DNA from: Linepithema humile
Taxonomy: Eukaryota > Arthropoda > Insecta > Hymenoptera > Formicidae
Length of the DNA: 64,000 bases
Reading direction: 5' to 3'
NCBI RefSeq assembly: GCF_040581485.1
Contig: NC_090128.1
Location: forward strand, 30,410,931-30,474,930
Position numbers and translations under genes: made by a program. Within the stretch, counting starts at the first letter, position 1; each line of letters starts with the position of its first letter. Positions 23,380 to 34,200 of this stretch are shown here, one piece after another. The notes below the pieces were generated by a model that was not told the origin of the DNA, ran no database searches, and saw only the letters and a list, made by a program, of their open reading frames with translations.

Positions 23380-23720
23380 CAATAACGTTTTCATAACGCT
23401 TCAATAACGCTTCATTATTTTTCGTTCACATTTGCTAAGAACCTGCCGGGGACTCGATGACCCTTTGTTAACACTTCCTCAGGAGCTCGATAACGCTCCG
23501 TTTACATTCGAGAATGTTTTGTTCACGTTTGTCGAAGAGTTTAATGATACTTTGTTAACGCTTTTTTAACGCTTAATAACCACTTTCTTTACGTCCCGAT
23601 GTCTCAATTTTCGCTTATTTGATGTTTCGTTTACGCTTCCATCACTCTCCCTTTACATTAGATTTACTCTCCAATTTACGCTTTGTTAACGCTTGTTTTA
23701 CATTTTATTTTCACCAGGGA
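23380..23720. repeat. Array of GTTAACGCTT-type motifs, probable transposon subterminal array
   Basis: Many copies of TAACGCTT, GTTTACGCTT and TTGTTAACGCTT, including CGCTTTGTTAACGCTT near 23690. The reverse complement of this motif fills the tandem repeat at 63755-64000. It is likely the right end of the transposon that carries the BEN gene. Confidence 0.55.
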
Positions 23721-24440
23721 ATTCTGTTGAAATTGTTTTAAAAAATAATCTTAAGTTTTATCTTTACAATTGGATATTTCTCGAAGATGTCTTTGCTCAA
23801 TAAAGCGATATTAAATTTGAATAAATAATTTTAAACATCAAACTTCAAGCTTTATATTTGTACACATATTTGTACAAATTTGCGTAACATAAAAAATTTG
23901 TATAACTACTTTGAATTGTTCAAATTTATAAATTTTTAAGATTTAAATCTTTTTTAAAATTTTCACGTCGCTTTCTAATGCAAAAAAACTCCTCCTCTTC
24001 GAAAAACAAGAAATATGTAAGTAAAGTAATGTGAAACCCTTGATTCGATTTAATCAAGCTGATATCTGCAATAATTTTTACTTTATTTATTAAACTATTT
24101 ATTCAATAGTTATATACAAATTAAATACTTCAGACTATATGGAAGCGATATATTAAAAGAAAAAACAAAATTGTGTTAATTTTAGGAAAAAGATTATATT
24201 TTTATTTGTGACTTGAAACAAATAATTTCAGCTTATATAATTTTTAACATATACATAGCTTAAAGAAACAATTACATATTAAACACGTTGTGTTTTATAA
24301 AATCTTATAAAACTAAATGTAGTATTTAGATTTTGTGTATATATAATATATATTGTGAATACATATAGTATTTTAAATTGCATATTAACTTCTATGTCTA
24401 GTATGGATATTTTAAACAAATGTCATATTATTATTACCCA
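23721..24440. other. 3' flank of fatty acid synthase
   Basis: Contains the presumed 3' UTR of the FAS gene. On the minus strand AATAAA-type signals occur near 24082-24100. No other gene seen. Confidence 0.5.
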
Positions 24441-25229
24441 TTATATTTGCATGCTTTTAATAGGTTCGATGGAATTAATTGTTTCATTAATTACAGCAAC
24501 GACTTTGTCATTGTCCATTATTGTCATGTGAGTGCTTTCAACATAGTGTATTTCTATTTTTCCTTTAGTAATCTGCAAGTAACTTTATATTAATTATAAC
24601 TGTTCTGCTGTATCAATTATTTTTTTATATATTTCAATTACCTTGTGCAAGCCATAGTCTTCTTGAGGAAAAAGTAACGAATATGTCGTGGGCTTCAGAA
24701 GTATTATAGGTGATTCGATTTTCGGTACTTGTGTCACATCGTATTCATGAAGACCGTTCAAATGCTTATATATTGTTGTGCACAAAGCTTTTCTTTTGTC
24801 AATCATTACTTGTGAATAAGCCGAAGAAACATGTTTCAAAAAAATTTCTAACTTTTCGTCCCAATTAGTATTGGTACATTTGTTTAACTCCAACACAAAC
24901 TGAAAAGATTAGATTTGTGAATTTTGCCGAGAAGTCCATCATTTCAGACCTTCATCAACGACTATATATACCTTTCCACTAGCTGCTGGTTGAAACAAAT
25001 CCATTATACCCAAAAGAACATTATTCTGAAATTCATCTAACGCAGTGAAAGGACAAATTATATTAGCCATTGCCTTTATATGCTCGGGTGCTCCATCGAT
25101 GAGTATCAATCGGCCTTTGAGATTCATTTCTTCTAACTTCCGCGCTAATTCAATTGCAATTATCGATCCATACGAATAGCCGACTAGTACAAAATTCTGT
25201 GGCAATTTTTGTTCTCTGCTCAAAATGTG
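24441..25229 (-). CDS. FASN: FAS exons 17-19: thioesterase
   Basis: Exon 17 joins exon 16 in phase 0 and has the nucleophile elbow VGYSYGSIIAIELA (Ser2180) and LILIDGAPEHI (Asp2206). Exon 18 ends at YGLHK|gtaatt; reading through the donor gives a misleading stop at 24594. Exon 19 (24441-24572) supplies the catalytic His in YVESTHMTIMD (His2348) and the true stop. The Ser-Asp-His triad is therefore complete, with spacing close to human FAS. Confidence 0.9.
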
Positions 25230-28200
25230 CTAGAAACACATAAAAAACAGTAAAACATAAAAAAACTTAACAGAAAAAAATGGGATTAAAAATATCTTGA
25301 ACTGTAATCTTGTTATCATTGTATTCTGGCATGCAGTATTTTATTGTATCACAATCTGTTTCCTTCTTTCTACTGAAACCGTGTGAGCTTCGGCGGACGC
25401 GGATTAGCTCGCCGGAATCCAGGTTCGGTCGGTTGGGGGTATGTCAAATAAACCAAATACTCGTTTATCAGAAAAATAATGAAACAGTGTTTATTGAGAA
25501 AGATGTTGATACGATTTGCCTCGAATGATCTGCTACAATGCTCGTGCATACATGCGAAGCGTGCGTAAGATGAATTTGAAATAGTATATAAATTAGCCAA
25601 ATATCGGTGAAGTAATTAACAAGTGATAGCGGAATAGTTCTTTAAAGCGGCGTGAAACGAATACAGAGTAGCGTGAAGATAAATGCAAGACATCGGCAAA
25701 GGCGAAATAATTATTTAAGCAATGGTGAAATAATTATTTTAAAGCGGCGCAAAATCTAAAAGCGAAAGCACGTGGAAATACATGCAAGATATCGGCAAAA
25801 TGAAATAATTATTCGAGCGGCGGCGAAATAATTATTTAAGGCGGCGTGAAATAAATGCGAAGTATACGTGAAAGTCAATGCGAAGTATCGTAATAAAGAA
25901 ATAATTATTTGAGGCGACGGTGGAATAATTATTTAGTATGACGTGAGGCGTCCTGGTGCGGTCGGCGAGAGCGCAAGCGCGGGCGATCGTGTCGCAACGG
26001 TTGGTACGAGACGGAGCGCTCGTCGGTGAGTGCGTTCGTAGTATCGCGAGTCTGTTCGATCGTAGATCGATGCGGACTATTCGGCGGCGCGGATTGGTCG
26101 ACGCGGTGTTGCTTGCCGGACGGATTATCGTTATGAAATCCCGGCGAATAAACGCGGTGTGCGGACTTAGGCTGCCGATTACGTTCGGCGGGAGTACGAG
26201 GATGCTCGTACGAAGACGGAATTTAGAATAGCGACCTGGCTAGGTATGCGGAAATGTCCGCAATACAGAGTTCGGTGGCCTAGAGGAACCAAGTACGCTT
26301 GGCGGGTATACGAAGATATTCGTATGCGGGAGCAAAGATTACCGAGGACGCTCGGCGATACACGAGGATTCTCGTGTGCTGGTAAAGGCATAGAGTCCGA
26401 GTATGCTCGGTCGGGACTACGAGGACACTCGTAGCAGGTTTGTTCGCTGTCGATCAGCGAACGGAGTCTGGTGAGAAGACGTTCAGCCGGGCCTCTTTTA
26501 TACCCGGCTGGCGGCCGAATGATTTCGAATCGGCAAGCATCGGCGGTTTCGGCGGCGAGTCCCCCACAATACGGAATTTCGGAACGGTCGGGTGTGGGGG
26601 ATTTTCGGCGGTTGACCGCCGCTGTTTTTGATGCGAAATTTATCGGCGCGCGATGCGCCCTTGGTGGGCTACGGACGATGTACGGTCCGTAGCCGTAACG
26701 ATGCAGCGGGCTGCATCGTTACATCACCCCCCTTCTTGGGGAGCCGGAAGCCTGCGGAGGCAGCTGACGGCTGGTGAGGAGTCGCCCCTCCCTGGAGAAC
26801 AGGAGCTTGTATCTCCTGCCGTCGGTGGTCCGGAGCTTATACCGTCTCGACTTCATTACCGAGAAGTACGGTATTGCCGCGAACGCTCGTGGGGCGTACT
26901 CCACCATGATGGGTGGTGGAGACGCCGGATCCCATCTCGGCGGTGGCGGCGGTGGTGCAGCGGAGGCCGGTGGTGGCCATATGACGGCGGCGGCTGGCGT
27001 CGTTGTCGCGGCGGCTGGTGTTGGCCGGGATGCGGCGGCTGCGGGTGCGGCAAGGGCCGTTGGCGGCCGAGTTCCAACGACCGTCTGAACGGCCATTGGC
27101 GGCCGAGGTCCAATGACCGAAGTCGTCGGCATTGGGCCGCTCCAGGGTCGTATCCTTACGGCCCTGGTCGGCTTGGTCCGTGCGGTGATCGGTGCGGTGA
27201 CCGCGGATCTTCGCTCCGGTAGCGGCGTGTGCGTGGCATTGCACACGTCGCCCGGAGACTTCTGCTTTTTTCCTCGCGGCACCGGTGGTGGTGGTGTCGC
27301 CAAAAATATCGCCTTTCGGCGATTTTCAGCGTCGGAACGCTGTATTAACGTCCCCACTCGGGGGACGGTGCGGAACGGCTGCGACGTCATCGCGGCCTGT
27401 CGAGGCTCCTCGGTCAAGAGGGCCTCGATTGCGCTCAAGATGTTCTTATTGCTCATCTTGAACAAGTGATCTGGCTTCCTGGAATCGGCCTTTATATAGT
27501 CCGATTCCCCGGAATTGCGGACTTTATCTTTAACTGGGGGGGTCTCATCCCCGTTTCCCGGTTTTAAGTCTTGCGCGTGGATGCGCCTTAGCCATCGCCC
27601 CCTCTTATCACGCAAATCATATATGACGGGGGTGATGATCCGGCCTACTTTGTAGGGGCCGGTGTACTTCGGCGCGAGTTTGGCGTTTACGCCGGCGGCC
27701 TTGTTCGACAGGGGGTGCTCGCGGCGCCAAACTGTCTCGCCGATCTTAGGCCGCCAATCGCGATGCCGCAGATTATAATACGGTTCCTGCCGTTGGAAGG
27801 CTCGTGCGAGGTTTCCTGTCATTAGCTCCCGGGCCTCGTCTAGATGGCGCCGCCAGGTGGTAGTCGGAATCGGCGCGTTCGGGTGCGTTCGGTCTTCCGG
27901 ATTCGGCGGTGCTAACTCGCGCCCGTAATTTGCGAAGGCGGGCGTAAATCCGGTGGCGTCGTGCGCCGCGCTATTGTACGCATATTGTAGCGCGAGAATG
28001 TGGCGGTCCCACAGGCGATGATCGCGCTCGACAAACTGCGCGATCATGGTTTTGACCGTTCGATTGGTCCGCTCCACGGGATTGCACTGCGGCGTGTATA
28101 TCGGCGTTGTGCGATGCGTTATGCCAAACGATTTTAACAGGCTGGTGAATTGGCGCGATATGAATTGTTTCCCGTTGTCGGATATGACCATTTCGGGGCA

Positions 28201-31200
28201 GCCGTGCCGATATATTATGCGTTCGGCAACGGTCTTGCTAATGATTTCCCCGGTAGCTCGGCGCAAGGGCTGCAATTCGACCCACTTCGTGAATCGATCC
28301 TGCAGTACGAAGAGCCACGAATGCCCGTTTGTAGATCGCGGCAGAGGCCCCACTAGGTCGATCGTGACCTGTTGCCACGGGGCCGTGACATTGTGCGCAT
28401 GAGCGCGGCCGGCGGGTTTGCCCTGATAGGGCTTGTACGCGAGACATTTTTCGCAGCCCCGAACATAGCGGGCGATGTCTCGGAACATGCCGGGCCAGTA
28501 ATAACGGCGGGTGACGCGGTGGATTGTCTTCGCGACGCCTAAATGCCCGGCGGTCGGTTCGTCGTGGAATCGCTGGATCGTTCTCTCTCGCTCGGAGCGA
28601 GGGAGACAGCGCTTCCACTGTTCGTCTTCCGTGTGGTCGCGGAACTCTAGATCGTGACGTATATGCCGGTAGAGTTTACCCTCGCGTATGGCGTAGTCGG
28701 GGTAATTTTTCGGCTCTTTCTTAATCTTCTTTATCAACCCGCGGTACCAGGCGCAGGCGGCTGGCTGAACGGCGCAGACCTCGGGTTCGCGAGAGAGCGC
28801 GTCGGCAACTTTATTCAACGCTCCGCGACGGTACTGGATATCGAAATGATATTGCTGGAGCTCGAAGAGCCAGCGCCCCAATCGGCCGGTGGGGGTTTCG
28901 AGGTTTTTGAGCCAACGCAGTGACTGATGGTCCGTGATCACCGTGAAAGAGTACCCCTCTAGGTAGTCTCTCATACGGCGGATTCCCCAGACGACCGCGA
29001 GGCATTCTAGCTCGGTAGCACTATAGTTTTTCTCGGCGGCGTTTAGTGTGCGGCTTGCGTACGCGATTACGCGTTCGCCCTCGGCGAAGTTTTGTGTCAA
29101 AACGGCGCCGAGGCCGTAGTTGCTTGCGTCGGTTTGTAAGCTAAACGGTAACCGGAAGTCGGGACAGGCGAGTACGGGCGCTGTTATTAGTGCCCTCTTG
29201 AGGGCGTTGAAGGCGTTTTCCTCCTCCGATCCCCATTGCCAGCGCGCGTTTTTACGGGTTAGCCGCGTGAGCGGCGCGGAGAGGGTGGAAAAGTTTTCCA
29301 CAAAACGGCGGTACCATGACGCCATGCCGAGAAATTGACGGACCTTCCGGATGGTAGTAGGAGCGGGCCATTGAGCGACCGCGCTTATTTTAGCGGGGTC
29401 GGTGTGGATGCCGTCCCGCGTTATTATATGGCCGAGGTAGGCTAGCTCGCTTCGGCAGAAGTGGCACTTTTCTGGGTTGAGGCGTAATTTGGCCTCTCTG
29501 AGTCGCCGAAACACTTCGGCTAAGTGTCGTAAGTGTTCGGAGAAAGTGGCACTGACGATTATTACATCGTCTAGATATACGAACACATTTGGTTCTAACG
29601 CGGGGCCTAGCACGGTATCGAGGAGGCGCTGGAAGGTACCGGGAGCGGAATGCAGTCCGAAGGGCATGACGCGGAATTGCATTAGCCCTCTCCCCGGAAT
29701 GGTGAACGCGGTAATAGGTCGGCTCTCGACGGTTAGTGGCACTTGCCAATACCCGCTTTTTAAGTCGAGCGTGGATAGGTACTTTGCTCCCCGTAATTTA
29801 TCCAATGTGGCTGTTATGTGCGGGAGGGGGTAGGCGTCGCGTTCGGTTACGGCGTTGACTTTTCTAAAGTCTATGCAAAACCGGGGTTTGCCGTCCTTTT
29901 TTTTTACTATCACCACAGGCGAGCTCCACGCGCTCTGTGATGGTTCGATTACCCCCTCTCGCTCCATTTCATCAACCGCCTCGTCGATGATACTTTGCAT
30001 GGCCGGGTTACGGGGGCGGTACCTCTGTTTAATCGGTCGGGTGTCCGTTAATCGCAGGTGATGTTCGATTCGGTCGGTAGGCCCGGCGATGCCCTGAAAT
30101 AGCGCGAGTTCCCGCTCTAGGAAGTCGCGTAATTGTTGCGTTTCTTCCCCGGTGCGCGGTGTCAGGCCGTCGGATATCGCGCCGATGTTACCGGAGAGCG
30201 CGAGTTTTGGCAACGGCGGTGGCGGTAGCGTTATCCCCAGATAGGCCCACAGATCTACCCCTATCAACATCTCGGTCCCCAACGCCGGAAGTACTTGGAA
30301 GTCGTGAGAGAAGCTCTCTCCTTCCATCTGGATCGTGAGTCGAAAACTCTCGGTGATCGGAGCGGATCCGCCGTCAGCTACCGTGACGTGTTCGCGTATG
30401 GCGCGAGGGCGATAGCCCTTTCCTAAAACGTATTCGGCGATTGTTCGGTTAATAAAAGACCGGTCGGAGCCCGAGTCGAGAAGGGCGGTAATTATCTTTC
30501 CGCAGCACGTGATTTCAACGTGTGGACGCGGCCGAAAGATAATTTCTAGTAGGGCCGGTCGGCGGCCGCCGTCGCCCCGGCCCGCGTGGCGTTTCCCGCC
30601 GGCGGATGACAATCGCGAGAGTATACGCCGTCCTTCCCGCACTGCGAGCAGAACTTGCGAGGCGGCTGCTTGCAATTGAGCCGAGTATGGCCCCGTTGCT
30701 TGCAACGCCAGCAACATTCCTCTCGCTTATACTCGGTGGTAGCCATGCTCCGGGCTTCGGCGGGCTTCCGGTCGCGCTGCCGGCGTTGCGCGATGAGCTC
30801 CTCGTACTCCGCGGCTCGATCGGATAACTCGTCGAAATTGATCGCGTCGTGTGGACGAATATATAAACGGTATTCTGGATCCATATTTTCAATTAAGAGA
30901 TCGAGCGTCTCTGCTTCGGAATACCCCCCCGCGCGGCGCGCGAGGGTGAGTACGGCGGTCGAGAATTTCGCGAAATCTTCGTCGGGTAGCTGGCGGCGGT
31001 TCGTGGCTTCCTTACGAAGGCGGGCCTGGTAGCGTCGCGGAAGATAGTGGCCGCGAAATTCGGCCACAAAATCGGCCCATGTTGCCCACGCGTGGCGTCG
31101 GTTCCGGTACCACAATAGTGGTTCGCCTTTTAGGATCTCGGGTAGGCCGAGGAGGAGGTGGTCTCCGGAGTATCGGTAGATTCTTCGGAGCTCCTCAATT

Positions 31201-34200
31201 CGCTCGAGAAAGGCGATTGGTTCTTTGCCATTGAAATGGCACCCCCATTTCCGGATTTGATCCATTGCTTTTGCAGGATCGAACGGGCTGGCAATGGGGG
31301 TCGGGGGGTTCGGTGCCGAGTAATAGCTGGCCCGGTCGTCGTCGTCGCTCGGACTTGCGCGGCCCGAGTTACCCGGAAGTCGCAATAGCGGAACGTTCAG
31401 AGTCGCGCGGACCTCAGTTTCTGCTGGCTCATCGGTCGGAGGGATGATATCCCCCGGATGTGCGCGAACGTATTCACGTAACCGTCGGCGGAGATCGTCC
31501 AAGTTGCCGTCGCATTCGAGCTCGCGGCTCTGTAATAATCGCGCCACTTCGGAACGCGGTAATCGTTGTATCCACGAAGTCATTGTAAGCAGATCTCTTT
31601 GACGTACCCCTTTATCTGGTCCCTGTTCGGGCGCCATGAAACCGTGTGAGCTTCGGCGGACGCGGATTAGCTCGCCGGAATCCAGGTTCGGTCGGTTGGG
31701 GGTATGTCAAATAAACCAAATACTCGTTTATCAGAAAAATAATGAAACAGTGTTTATTGAGAAAGATGTTGATACGATTTGCCGCGAATGATCTGCTACA
31801 ATGCTCGTGCATACATGCGAAGCGTGCGTAAGATGAATTTGAAATAGTATATAAATTAGCCAAATATCGGTGAAGTAATTAACAAGTGATAGCGGAATAG
31901 TTCTTTAAAGCGGCGTGAAACGAATACAGAGTAGCGTGAAGATAAATGCAAGACATCGGCAAAGGCGAAATAATTATTTAAGCAATGGTGAAATAATTAT
32001 TTTAAAGCGGCGCAAAATCTAAAAGCGAAAGCACGTGGAAATACATGCAAGATATCGGCAAAATGAAATAATTATTCGAGCGGCGGCGAAATAATTATTT
32101 AAGGCGGCGTGAAATAAATGCGAAGTATACGTGAAAGTCAATGCGAAGTATCGTAATAAAGAAATAATTATTTGAGGCGACGGTGGAATAATTATTTAGT
32201 ATGACGTGAGGCGTCCTGGTGCGGTCGGCGAGAGCGCAAGCGCGGGCGATCGTGTCGCAACGGTTGGTACGAGACGGAGCGCTCGTCGGTGAGTGCGTTC
32301 GTAGTATCGCGAGTCTGTTCGATCGTAGATCGATGCGGACTATTCGGCGGCGCGGATTGGTCGACGCGGTGTTGCTTGCCGGACGGATTATCGTTATGAA
32401 ATCCCGGCGAATAAACGCGGTGTGCGGACTTAGGCTGCCGATTACGTTCGGCGGGAGTACGAGGATGCTCGTACGAAGACGGAATTTAGAATAGCGACCT
32501 GGCTAGGTATGCGGAAATGTCCGCAATACAGAGTTCGGTGGCCTAGAGGAACCAAGTACGCTTGGCGGGTATACGAAGATATTCGTATGCGGGAGCAAAG
32601 ATTACCGAGGACGCTCGGCGATACACGAGGATTCTCGTGTGCTGGTAAAGGCATAGAGTCCGAGTATGCTCGGTCGGGACTACGAGGACACTCGTAGCAG
32701 GTTTGTTCGCTGTCGATCAGCGAACGGAGTCTGGTGAGAAGACGTTCAGCCGGGCCTCTTTTATACCCGGCTGGCGGCCGAATGATTTCGAATCGGCAAG
32801 CATCGGCGGTTTCGGCGGCGAGTCCCCCACAATACGGAATTTCGGAACGGTCGGGTGTGGGGGATTTTCGGCGGTTGACCGCCGCTGTTTTTGATGCGAA
32901 ATTTATCGGCGCGCGATGCGCCCTTGGTGGGCTACGGACGATGTACGGTCCGTAGCCGTAACGATGCAGCGGGCTGCATCGTTACACTACATTATGGAGT
33001 CCAGTTGTTAATTAAGTGAAGAATTTACCTCTAAAAGGCTATTAGTGATATCTTTTATTGATGTTAAGTCTGTGCCGATGTTATGCGTGTTGTATTGCAA
33101 ACGCGTCGCTGAACCTTTGATTTTTGGCACCAGCAAATCAAAGACGTTTGCACAACCCTCTATACCTGGCAATAGGAATATTTCGCTTTCCGTCGTGCTT
33201 TTTTTCGTCGAAAGCTTTATACAAACATCGGGTATCAATTGATCATCGCCTGATATGCGAATGAGCAATTTTATTCCTGTTATCTCGGCGAGTTCCTCGT
33301 TCTTCATATCTTTCTCAAACATTTTGGCGAGCTTAGCGAAATTGAGATCGCGAATATCCTGCGCTGTAAGGAAAATCTCATACTCCCGTTCCAAGGTCTG
33401 TTTAATTTCCACGGCCATCATCGAGTCCATTCCAAGCTCGGACAAAGGCATGTGATGAGCCACGGTCCTCATGTCCTTCAGATCTATATTTAATTAATTT
33501 TTTATTATTAGTTTTAATTATTTAGTTTATATTAAATATTTTAATCACATTTAATTAAACACATTGATCTTCTTTATCAAACAAATTCCAATTGAAATAA
33601 ATTGATTAATCAAATAGTCTAATTTTTTTAATGTTATTAACTTACTCATAATATTGGCCACAGTTTCGACAATACTGGATGCGCCAAAAGTGTTCAACCG
33701 CTTCTCGGCTACAACCATGCTCGCCACTATAGGCTGTTTTTGTAACAAAAAGTCCTCGAGTTTCGCGATGCAGGAAGTTATCTTTTGCTGCAAAGTGCCG
33801 CCGATAACCATTTCTTTGTCGTTGTCTTGCATATCAGCCACGAGGCCGACATCGCCGACCGCACCCCATTGAACCGCTAGTCCATGCAGACCCTCTTGCA
33901 CTCGTCTCTCGCAAATTCTCTCCATGATGGAATTTGCCATGCCGTAATTGGTCTGTCCGGCATTTCCTCTGCCGCAAGATACCGAAGAGAACACAACAAA
34001 GTGACGAAGCTGAGGACATATTTTTCTGGTCAAATGATCCAAGTTCTTCGTGGCCCAAGCTTTCGCCTTGAAGGGTTCCTGAAACGTCTCTACAGTTTGA
34101 TTCCGGCATATTTTATCATTCAATACCACAGCCAGGTTGAATATAGCGTCCACCGGTGCCAGTTTTTCTGCCGATTTCAGCATATATTCGCAATCTTTGA

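Larger units (their letters stand above)
25374..26723 (-). repeat. Gypsy 3' LTR with AT-palindrome and hairpin arrays
   Basis: 1350 bp, unusually long and structured. In the + direction its first half has AAATAATTATTT palindromes and its last 550 bp a run of perfect hairpins. The pol stop codon (26719-26721) lies inside the LTR. Confidence 0.95.
25374..32986 (-). mobile_element. Young Ty3/gypsy retrotransposon in FAS intron 16
   Basis: 7613 bp with two 1350-bp LTRs (25374-26723 and 31637-32986) starting TGAAACCGTGTGAGC and ending CATCGTTACA. I noticed a single difference between them. The target duplication CTAC is at 25370-25373 and 32987-32990. Gag and pol overlap in -1 frame on the minus strand, the same strand as FAS. 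Both frames are open, so the copy may be intact. Without it, intron 16 would be about 180 bp. Confidence 0.96.

Noticed and set aside
24594..24899. FAS ending at the stop at 24594
   Set aside because: That stop is in the intron after donor 24641; the next exon (24572->24441) holds the catalytic His and keeps the frame.
26653..31447. Many plus-strand ORFs opposite the gypsy gag-pol
   Set aside because: Antisense shadows of a GC-rich coding region; no homology to any family I know.
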